64,000 nt of DNA from CATOSD01 sp965203135 (GTDB lineage: Bacteria; Chloroflexota; Dehalococcoidia; Lucifugimonadales; CATOSD01), in contig CBDBBO010000002.1 of NCBI GenBank assembly GCA_965203135.1, positions 992,001 through 1,056,000 on the forward strand, given 5' to 3'. Shown here one piece after another: positions 52,342-58,798 of the stretch (the first letter of the stretch is position 1; every line of letters starts with the position of its first letter). The position numbers were made by a program, and so were the translations under genes. Under the pieces are notes generated by a model, which saw only the letters and a program-made list of their open reading frames with translations, was not told the DNA's origin and did no database searches.

Positions 52342-52816
52342 TACAAAACGGGGCAACCGGCCCGATTTCGAGGGGCATCCGGGGGCCATTTCACCCCTGT
52401 TTCAGCTACGAAACGGGGCTGACGCACCGGTTGACCGGTCAGGGTACAAAATGAGAAGACATGCTAAAATAAATCACCGGCCCGATGACCACCGGATTGC
52501 ACTCTTGCACCCCTGACGTGTCATCCTGTAGAGGCGAGCCAGCTACGGATGGACCCGTCCGACGGCTCCGGCGAGTCGATTCGGGGAGAATCCGGCCCGT
52601 CGGAGGCAGAGGCGGCCCCGTTTGGCCCATCGGTTTGGCGCAAAACGACGTGGGGGTGGGCGACACGGTTTTGGAGCGTGGGGGAGACGTGGACATCCTG
52701 GGCCAACTCAGCTATGAAAACATGCCGATTTCGGGGGTGCATCGGACAGTTGCAGTGAACACTTTGACGAAAGGGCCGGTTCCGGTAAAACGGGCGATGA
52801 AATGACAAAACGGGCC
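52342..52816. repeat. Iteron-like repeats in a 560-base non-coding region
   Basis: Variants of TACAAAACGGGGC occur at 52342-52354, 52407-52419 (TACGAAACGGGGC), 52445 (TACAAAATGAG), about 52785 (GTAAAACGGGC) and 52804-52816 (GACAAAACGGGCC), all in the same orientation. The whole stretch 52273-52836 has no gene I can support. It may be an origin or a control region of the mobile element. Confidence 0.5.
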
Positions 52817-52836
52817 ACCCCCTGTAGAGGACGAAA

Positions 52837-53307
52837 ATGAGCGACGGACGGGCATCGAGGGCCGACGACGATAGGGCCGACCTCAAGTGGGCCGTCGAGT
52901 GGCTGGTCGAGCGGGAGGGACAGCGCAAGGCGGCGGTCCTCCTGGGGGTGAACCGGAAGACGGTGGCGCTGGCCCTGCGCCGGGAGCGGCTGACGGGCAG
53001 GATGAACCTGGCCGTCCGGCGGCTCATGTCCAGCATGGACAACCCGGGGTGGAAGAGGACGACGCCGGTGGAGAGGTTGGAGGCGAGGATACAGGTGGCG
53101 CTGGAGGTGTGCGACGAGCTGGCGACGCTGGTGGAGAACCTGGCGCAGCGCGTGGCAGCCCTGGAGGCGGCACATAAGCCCGCAGACGACGCTGAGGGCC
53201 GGGAGGAACCGGCGGATGCTGCGCCCGACCCCGATGGGCGGGGCCTGCGTCTGTTCAACTTGATTCGGAGGCGTCAATCCCAGGGCGAGGAGAAGAGCGA
53301 TGGATGA
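52837..53307 (+). CDS. Helix-turn-helix protein with C-terminal coiled coil
   Basis: A 156-residue protein. An HTH near residues 17-50 reads AVEWLVEREGQRKAAVLLGV then NRKTVALALRRERLTGRM. A coiled-coil stretch follows (ARIQVALEVCDELATLVENL) and a charged, flexible tail. A ribosome site AGAGGA lies about eight bases before the ATG. It overlaps the start of the next gene, which also combines HTH and coiled coil, so the two are co-translated and may form a complex. I recognise no family. Confidence 0.6.
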   Translation: MSDGRASRADDDRADLKWAVEWLVEREGQRKAAVLLGVNRKTVALALRRERLTGRMNLAVRRLMSSMDNPGWKRTTPVERLEARIQVALEVCDELATLVENLAQRVAALEAAHKPADDAEGREEPADAAPDPDGRGLRLFNLIRRRQSQGEEKSDG

Positions 53308-53761
53308 ACCTGTCCGCTGGGTGACGAAGGCGGAGGCGGCCGAGGAGCTGGAGGTCTCCCTGTCCACCCTGGACCGGATGATCCGGCGGGGAGAGGCGGA
53401 GGTTCGCAGGGAGGGACGCCGGGTGTACGTGCGGATGGAGGGGGAGTACGTCAGCGACGAGGAGCTGCTGCGCCGGGCCGCCGCCAGGGAGCGTGAGCTT
53501 GAGCGGACGGTGCGCCAGTTGGAGCGGAACCTGTCCGAGGCGGAGCGCAGAGCGTCCAAGATTGAGCAGGAGAGGGACGAGGCGAAGGAGGCCGTTTCCG
53601 CCGGCAGGCTGGAGCGCCACCAGCTTCAAGAGGAGCACCGGAAGGAGGTCGCCGCGCACAGGGGGACGAAGGACGTGCTCAACTTCGCCCGCGTGACCGC
53701 CTTCGCGCTGCTCGTGCTGCTGATCGGCAGCGTCCTCCTGTGGTGGTTCGTGCTGAGGTAG
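53300..53761 (+). CDS. Membrane-anchored HTH/coiled-coil protein
   Basis: A 153-residue protein. An excisionase/MerR-like HTH is at residues 8-48 (TKAEAAEELEVSLSTLDRMI then RRGEAEVRREGRRVYVRMEG). A long coiled coil of heptads rich in Arg and Glu spans about 55-125, and a single C-terminal membrane helix ends the protein (ALLVLLIGSVLLWWFVLR). The layout would tie a DNA-bound HTH to the membrane. It overlaps the preceding HTH gene by eight bases. I know no described family with this exact layout. Confidence 0.65.
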   Translation: MDEPVRWVTKAEAAEELEVSLSTLDRMIRRGEAEVRREGRRVYVRMEGEYVSDEELLRRAAARERELERTVRQLERNLSEAERRASKIEQERDEAKEAVSAGRLERHQLQEEHRKEVAAHRGTKDVLNFARVTAFALLVLLIGSVLLWWFVLR

Positions 53762-53902
53762 GGCGTGTGCAACTGCATTGGCCAAGACGGTATTGCCTAC
53801 TGGAGGGCGAGTAAAGGAATTCGACAGAAGTAGCGGGTTGTCTACCTGGGCGAGTCTCGGAGTAAACGTAATACGTCTTGGAGCGAAAGATGGAGAAATC
53901 TT

Positions 53903-54706
53903 GTGAAGTGCTATGTCTGTGTGTATCGCCAACCAGCATTGAATGCCAGTAAATGGAATAGAAGCTGGCGGGAGGCTGGAGGCAAGCGTGGTCTGAAGAA
54001 GTACCTGAAACTGTACAAATCAGGCTTCGAGCAAGGTGCGACTTGCTTCTACGACTGGGGGGACGACCCGGCCTTCTTCGCAGCGGAGGAGTTCTTCGGA
54101 GACGTGAACAAGGCAAGCTGGGGGGTATGTCGCAGGGACGTGCGCGAAAAACTCCGCAATGGAGATTTCGTCATCTTCTTCTGTGCCAAGGCCCTGGAGG
54201 GCCAGACGTGGGAATACTACTACATAGGACTCGGCACGGTTTCGGAAACGCTTGACCGAGGACTCATCTGGTCTTCGGATGAGTACAGACCGTACAGAGA
54301 CTTCTTCAATCTGCTCGTGGACCCACAGGGCGACCAGTATGAGTTTATCTACGGTAAGCACAACAGCGATTGGCGAGAGAGAGCGGACGCGCCTTATATT
54401 TTGTTCGACACGTCAAAGAACCGAACTCACTTCAATCTCGTCAACCCTCTCCTCGTGGCGACGTATCGACTCGGAGATACGCCATGGAGAGGGAGTGTCA
54501 TTGAGCGGTGGCATCTGGATGACACGAATGTGCGCGCCATCTATAGGGCAATTCCGAAGCGCACAACAGGGAAGAAGCTGAGAACAGGACGCTCAGATCA
54601 AGGATACCCTCATCAGTTCCAGAATCTATCGTACATCGAGGATCGTCAACTCAAGCGAAAAAGGCGGCGGCTACTGCGAATCTCCAAGGAAGTCGCCTCC
54701 GTATAG
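53903..54706 (+). CDS. Nmad/EVE-like domain protein (predicted modified-base binding)
   Basis: A 267-residue protein starting at a GTG with GGAG seven bases upstream. The core KLRNGDFVIFFCAKALEGQT followed by WEYYYIGLGTVSETL has the layout of EVE, YTH or Nmad-type domains (a strand-rich core with an aromatic cage and a GD..F.. hairpin), which bind modified bases or nucleotides. The C-terminus is very basic (KRKRRRLLRISK). The gene is clearly lower in GC than both neighbours, a sign of separate acquisition. The assignment is tentative. Confidence 0.4.
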   Translation: MKCYVCVYRQPALNASKWNRSWREAGGKRGLKKYLKLYKSGFEQGATCFYDWGDDPAFFAAEEFFGDVNKASWGVCRRDVREKLRNGDFVIFFCAKALEGQTWEYYYIGLGTVSETLDRGLIWSSDEYRPYRDFFNLLVDPQGDQYEFIYGKHNSDWRERADAPYILFDTSKNRTHFNLVNPLLVATYRLGDTPWRGSVIERWHLDDTNVRAIYRAIPKRTTGKKLRTGRSDQGYPHQFQNLSYIEDRQLKRKRRRLLRISKEVASV

Positions 54707-54798
54707 CAGTTTCGCTCGGCACCTTGAATCTCGCGCCCCGTGGGGGGGCTGTGGGCGTGCCCCGTTGACAAGGGGACCCTCGTTGACGCACTATCTGG

Positions 54799-54812
54799 GT
54801 AAGACTCGATAA
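54799..54812 (+). repeat. 14-mer repeat upstream of the toxin-antitoxin operon
   Basis: GTAAGACTCGATAA, 13 bases before the antitoxin ATG. The same sequence with one change (GTAAGACTCGGTAA) lies at 56200-56213 before the recombinase gene. Confidence 0.6.
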
Positions 54813-54825
54813 CAGAGGTTTGATC

Positions 54826-55083
54826 ATGGCGCGAACAACCAAGACCATCACCTTCTCGCTGCCGCCGGAGATGGCCGACCGGGTGGACGAGGCGATGAAA
54901 CGGCAGGGACGGTCCAGGAGCGAGTTCCTGCGGGACGCGGTGCTCCGCTACATCGAGGAGTGCGAGTGGCGGGATCTGCTCCAGTACGGGGAGGAGAGGG
55001 CCAGGGAGAAGGGCATTGGCCCTGAGGACGTGGCCGGTCTGGTGGAAGAGTACCGGGCCGAGGTCGGCTCGTCCCGTACATGA
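54826..55083 (+). CDS. CopG/RHH antitoxin
   Basis: About 85 residues. The N-terminal ribbon-helix-helix is clear: KTITFSLPPEMADRVDEAMKR then QGRSRSEFLRDAVLRYIEE. The C-terminal part should bind the toxin. It is the first gene of a pair with a PIN toxin, overlapping it by four bases (ATGA). RHH antitoxins normally repress their own operon. I start at the ATG at 54826, not the TTG two codons earlier. Confidence 0.9.
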   Translation: MARTTKTITFSLPPEMADRVDEAMKRQGRSRSEFLRDAVLRYIEECEWRDLLQYGEERAREKGIGPEDVAGLVEEYRAEVGSSRT

Positions 55084-55484
55084 GAGTCGTCCTAGACACC
55101 AACGTCATAGTCTCCGGCCTGAACTTCCCCGGCAACGAGCGTCTCGTGCTTGAACTGGCTCTCAGGGGACGGTTCGAGCTCTACCTGTCCACATTCATCC
55201 TGGAGGAAGCCGCCGGGGTGCTGACCCGCAAATTCGATTGGGACGAGGAACGCTCTTCTCAGGCCCTCAGAGCACTTGGGAACGCAGGCACCGTAATCTA
55301 CCCTCGTCGGCTCCCGGAGGTGATCGAGGGCGGTCACGCTGACAATCGCATCCTGGAGTGCGCGGTGGAGGCTTCCGCCGACTACCTGGTCACCGGCGAC
55401 CGGCGGCATCTGTTGCCTCTTGGGGAGCATGAAGGTGCGAGAATCGTGAACGCCCCCCGGTTCCTATCGGAGCTGGAGGCGTGA
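55080..55484 (+). CDS. PIN domain toxin (COG1569 type)
   Basis: A 134-residue ribonuclease toxin. Acidic active-site residues are visible: Asp in MRVVLDTNVIVSGL, Glu in STFILEEAAGVL, Asp in GGHADNRILECAVE and Asp in DYLVTGDRRHLLPL. It overlaps the RHH antitoxin gene by four bases, the usual operon layout. Such modules often stabilise mobile elements. Unpaired, it would cleave RNA and stop growth. Confidence 0.92.
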   Translation: MRVVLDTNVIVSGLNFPGNERLVLELALRGRFELYLSTFILEEAAGVLTRKFDWDEERSSQALRALGNAGTVIYPRRLPEVIEGGHADNRILECAVEASADYLVTGDRRHLLPLGEHEGARIVNAPRFLSELEA

Positions 55485-55524
55485 TTTGAGAACTTAAAGC
55501 CACAGTCAGAAGGGAGCATGGACT

Positions 55525-56154
55525 ATGTTCGATATTGACGGCCTACTGGCGGGCTTAGCCGCAAACAGAAAGGTGTTTCATTCCGAGGCTGACTTCCAGC
55601 ACGCCCTGGCTTGGTGCATTCACGAGGTCATGCCGGAAAGCCAGGTCCGCCTGGAGGTCGATGTCATGCAGGTGGAAGGCGGAAGGATGTTCCAGGACAT
55701 CTGGCTTCCAGTGGAGGGCATCGCAATCGAGTTGAAGTACAAGACCCGAGGGTTAGGGGTGGAGCAAGACGGCGAGCCTTTCGCTCTCCGCGACCAGAGC
55801 GCCCAGGACCAGGGACGGTACGATTTCCTTTGGGATGTTCAGAGACTTGAGGAGCTTCTGCGCTCCAAGCCGGAGCAGTGCAAGGCCGGATACGCGGTGC
55901 TGCTGACCAACGACTCCTCGTACTGGAATGTTCCTCCGCAGCGGGACACGGTGGACGCCGACTTCCGCCTACACGAGGGAAGGGACATCGCGGGAACGTT
56001 GACGTGGGCGGACCGCGCAAGTCCGGGAACGATAAGTGGCCGGAAGTCGCCGATACAGTTGCAAGGTCCGTATCGTCTTCGCTGGCAGGACTATTCCAGC
56101 TTTCCCGGGAAGTCCTACGGCAGATTCCGGTATCTCGCGGCTTTGGTGAAGTGA
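55525..56154 (+). CDS. PD-(D/E)XK nuclease-like protein
   Basis: A 209-residue protein. FHSEADFQHALAWCIHEVMP provides an N-terminal helix with a Glu, and FQDIWLPVEGIAIELKYKT the D...ExK catalytic pattern (Asp near residue 59, Glu near 71, Lys near 73). The end RLRWQDYSSF is typical of related restriction-like proteins. GGGAG lies nine bases before the ATG. It lies between the toxin-antitoxin pair and the serine recombinase on the same strand. It could be a restriction enzyme without a visible methylase or an anti-phage nuclease. Confidence 0.65.
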   Translation: MFDIDGLLAGLAANRKVFHSEADFQHALAWCIHEVMPESQVRLEVDVMQVEGGRMFQDIWLPVEGIAIELKYKTRGLGVEQDGEPFALRDQSAQDQGRYDFLWDVQRLEELLRSKPEQCKAGYAVLLTNDSSYWNVPPQRDTVDADFRLHEGRDIAGTLTWADRASPGTISGRKSPIQLQGPYRLRWQDYSSFPGKSYGRFRYLAALVK

Positions 56155-56199
56155 GCCGTCGCTTCTTGACAATGGCCCTTGAATGTCCGATGATAACGA

Positions 56200-56213
56200 G
56201 TAAGACTCGGTAA
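56200..56213 (+). repeat. 14-mer repeat upstream of the recombinase
   Basis: GTAAGACTCGGTAA, matching 54799-54812 at 13 of 14 bases. A TTGACA (56166-56171) with ATGATA 18 bases later lies just upstream, a possible promoter. Confidence 0.6.
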
Positions 56214-56228
56214 GTAATGGAGGATGAC

Positions 56229-57887
56229 ATGAAAGAGAGGAAGCACCCACAGCCGCTAACGCCGGCTGCGCTCTACGCCAGGGTGTCCAGCGACCGGCAG
56301 GACGTGGACCTGTCGGTATCCGCCCAACTGAGGGCGCTCAAGGAATACGCCAAGGCCAACGGCTACTCCGTGGCAAGGGAGTACATCGACGAGGCTGAGA
56401 GCGGCCGAGTCGCCGACAGGCCCCAGTTCAGGGAGATGATAGAGGAGGGCAGCAAGCCGAAGGCCCCCTTCGAGGTCATCCTCGTATGGAAGTTCAGCAG
56501 ATTCACCAGGAAGCGCGAGCACGCCGTGGCGTTCAAGTCCCAGCTCCGGCGCAAGGGCATCCGCGTGGTGTCCATCACCGAGCAGGCCGAGGACAACGCC
56601 ACCGGCAGGCTGCTTGAGGGCATCATCGAGAGCGTCGATGAATACTACAGCGAGAATTTGGCCCAGGAGGTCGTCCGGGGAATGAGGGAGGCCGCATCGA
56701 GAGGCTTCTTCCTCGGCTCCAACGCTCCCTTCGGCTACAGGAAGGTCAAGGTCAGCGACGGAGCCAAGGAGCGCCCCACCCTGGAGGTTGACCCGGCCAC
56801 GGCTCCTGTAGTGAAGGAGATATTCGAGAAGTCGCTGAGCGGCTACGGCCTCAAGGAGATATGCAAGACCCTGAACGACCGGGGCGTCACCAACAGGGGC
56901 AGGCGCTGGTACAAGGGCGGTCTCCACTACGTGCTGACCAACGAAGCCTACACGGGAACCGCCGTGTGGGGAAAGACCAGCAAGGACGGGCAGGCCCCCG
57001 ACCCGGTGATAGTCGAGAACGCATGGCCCGCGCTGGTGTCGAGGGAGCTGTTCGAGGACGTTCAGCAGGCGATGAGTGAACGCGCTCCCAAGGTGCAGAG
57101 ACCCGCGAGGGTGGGAAGCCCCTACCTGTTGAGCGGACTGCTCAAGTGCGGTGTGTGCGGCAGGCCCTACTCGGCCCAGGGAGCCAAGAGCGGACAGTTC
57201 GCCTACTACATCTGCGGCACCCTGTTCACCGAGGGAGCGGGGACGTGCAGCGCCCGCTACCTGAACGCACCCAAGCTGGAGACCTTCGTGGTGGAGAAGA
57301 TCAGGGAGCGCATCCTGAACGAGGAGACCATCGTGGCGCTGGTGCAGCTTGTGGCCGAGGAGATCGACGCCATGGCCGGGGAGCTTGCCGGCCAACTGGA
57401 GGTCGTCGAGGCGGAGCTGTCAGACGTGAGGAAGCGACTGGGGAAGCTCTACGAGGCCATAGAGACGAGCGAGTTGACCCTTGAGGTCCTCTCACCCCGC
57501 ATCATGTCTCTGAGGCACCGCGAGGAGCAGCTTGAGGCTGCGAGAGAGGATGCCGAGACCCGGCTTGAGCAGCGCAGGGTTGTCCTGCCCGACACCGATG
57601 AGATAGCGGAGTATGCGGCGGACTTCCGGGCCTTCCTGAAGGACGGGACGATACCGGAGAAGAAGGTGCTCATCCGCAACTTCGTTGAGGACATTGAGGT
57701 GGAGGGAGACGAGGCCGTTCTGACGTACACCGTCCCCATGCCAACGGACGGCGTGACCTCGGAATCGGCCTCGGTTCTTGATTTCGTCCAGTCCGGCCCA
57801 CCACCGCTTACGGTAGATACCGCCATCTTCGAGATGTCGCTCGGCAGCCTGTCGGCGTACCAAGGGCTCGCAATTCCCGTGGTGTGA
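56229..57887 (+). CDS. Large serine recombinase
   Basis: About 552 residues. The resolvase domain begins ALYARVSSDRQDVDLSVSAQ with the catalytic Ser in ARVSSD; the DRPQFREMIEEG and VWKFSRFTRKREHAV blocks follow. The recombinase domain has SGYGLKEICKTLNDRGVTNR and the RRWYKGGLHYVLTNEAYTG block, then a zinc ribbon (LKCGVCGRPYSAQG..YYICG) and a coiled coil. Such integrases insert and excise elements at att sites. I prefer ATG 56229, with GGAGG ten bases before; another ATG lies at 56217. It is the likely mover of this region. Confidence 0.93.
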   Translation: MKERKHPQPLTPAALYARVSSDRQDVDLSVSAQLRALKEYAKANGYSVAREYIDEAESGRVADRPQFREMIEEGSKPKAPFEVILVWKFSRFTRKREHAVAFKSQLRRKGIRVVSITEQAEDNATGRLLEGIIESVDEYYSENLAQEVVRGMREAASRGFFLGSNAPFGYRKVKVSDGAKERPTLEVDPATAPVVKEIFEKSLSGYGLKEICKTLNDRGVTNRGRRWYKGGLHYVLTNEAYTGTAVWGKTSKDGQAPDPVIVENAWPALVSRELFEDVQQAMSERAPKVQRPARVGSPYLLSGLLKCGVCGRPYSAQGAKSGQFAYYICGTLFTEGAGTCSARYLNAPKLETFVVEKIRERILNEETIVALVQLVAEEIDAMAGELAGQLEVVEAELSDVRKRLGKLYEAIETSELTLEVLSPRIMSLRHREEQLEAAREDAETRLEQRRVVLPDTDEIAEYAADFRAFLKDGTIPEKKVLIRNFVEDIEVEGDEAVLTYTVPMPTDGVTSESASVLDFVQSGPPPLTVDTAIFEMSLGSLSAYQGLAIPVV

Positions 57888-57963
57888 TGCGAAGGGGCTG
57901 AGGGACGGCAGGGGTGCCACGCTGGGCCTATTTCGACGGTAGGCAGTACCATCTTCGAGATGT
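57823..57963. repeat. Duplicated palindromic core at the recombinase 3-prime end
   Basis: CCATCTTCGAGATGT occurs at 57823-57837, inside the last codons of the recombinase, and at 57949-57963 downstream. Its centre CATCT-TCG-AGATG is an inverted repeat, and ACGGTAG precedes both copies. It may be an attachment-site half or a duplicated gene end. Confidence 0.55.
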
Positions 57964-58112
57964 GGTTGGCAGTCCGTCCGTCCCTGCGGCCACATAGCAT
58001 AGCAGTGAGCCGGTGAGTCTGTCCTCCCCTGTGTGCACAGCTCTTCCCTCTATTTCACATTCTCACAAAATGGTAGAATTGGAGTGCATAAGCATGTCTT
58101 GAAGAGGGACAC

Positions 58113-58430
58113 ATGAGAGACGCAGGCACCCCGGCGCCCGCGCAACCCATCAGACGCACATCGCCGCCGAGCCGCCCGAAAGAAGAGACGGCGCGTCTGG
58201 GCAAGGAGATATACGAGCGCGACATCCGACAGCAGGTGGAAGCAGACCACGACGGGGATCTCATCGCCATAGATGTGGAGACCGGCAAGTGGACCATCGG
58301 CGGGGATGTCCTTGAGGCATTGGACCGCCTGCAATCGCAATGGCCCGACGCCCATGACATCTGGTGTGAGCGAGTAGGGTATAGAGCCCTGGCCAGCTTC
58401 GGGGGCGGCTCCCTGCGGAGCGCCCAATGA
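58113..58430 (+). CDS. Small hypothetical protein paired with a retropepsin-like protease
   Basis: A 105-residue protein. The first 30 residues are Pro/Arg-rich; the rest has two strands around DHDGDLIAIDVETGKWTIGG and a helix WPDAHDIWCERVGYRALA. The GTG/ATG choice is settled by GAGGG six bases before the ATG. It overlaps the next gene by four bases. Proteins of this type accompany clan AA proteases in several bacteria; the pair may be a toxin-antitoxin-like unit, but this is not established. Confidence 0.6.
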   Translation: MRDAGTPAPAQPIRRTSPPSRPKEETARLGKEIYERDIRQQVEADHDGDLIAIDVETGKWTIGGDVLEALDRLQSQWPDAHDIWCERVGYRALASFGGGSLRSAQ

Positions 58431-58798
58431 TCGAAGGGGTGGTAAACGCCGCCCTGGAAGCCGTCGTATCCCTCACGGTGCAAGGCCCGTCAGGGCAGAG
58501 CCGGGACATCGAGGCCGTGATCGACACCGGGTTCAACGACTTCCTGACCCTGCCGTCGGCGTTGGCCACAGAGTCGGGCTTGGCCTACCGGAACCGGGGC
58601 CAGATGATTCTGGCCGATGGCAGCGAGGCAACCTTCGACATCTACAGAGCCTCCCTGCTCTGGGATGGGGAATCGCGGCACGTCTATGCCTATGCCGCCG
58701 ACGCCACTCCCCTCGTGGGTATGCGGTTGCTCGACGAACATGACCTGAGCATCCAGGTCCGGGACGGCGGCCGCGTCGTCATACAGGCCGGAGGGTAG
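58427..58798 (+). CDS. Clan AA (retropepsin-like) aspartic protease
   Basis: A 123-residue protein. The motif DIEAVIDTGFNDFLTLPSAL carries the catalytic D-T-G, and the later VGMRLLDEHDLSIQV is the flap/second-strand region. It is half the size of eukaryotic pepsins, so it would work as a homodimer. It overlaps the upstream small gene by four bases. Its last 109 bases are covered on the other strand by the open frame of the hybrid kinase. Confidence 0.82.
   Translation: MIEGVVNAALEAVVSLTVQGPSGQSRDIEAVIDTGFNDFLTLPSALATESGLAYRNRGQMILADGSEATFDIYRASLLWDGESRHVYAYAADATPLVGMRLLDEHDLSIQVRDGGRVVIQAGG

Noticed and set aside
52485..52805. A 106-codon plus-strand frame
   Set aside because: It runs through the iteron-like repeats, has no ribosome site and an unnatural composition.
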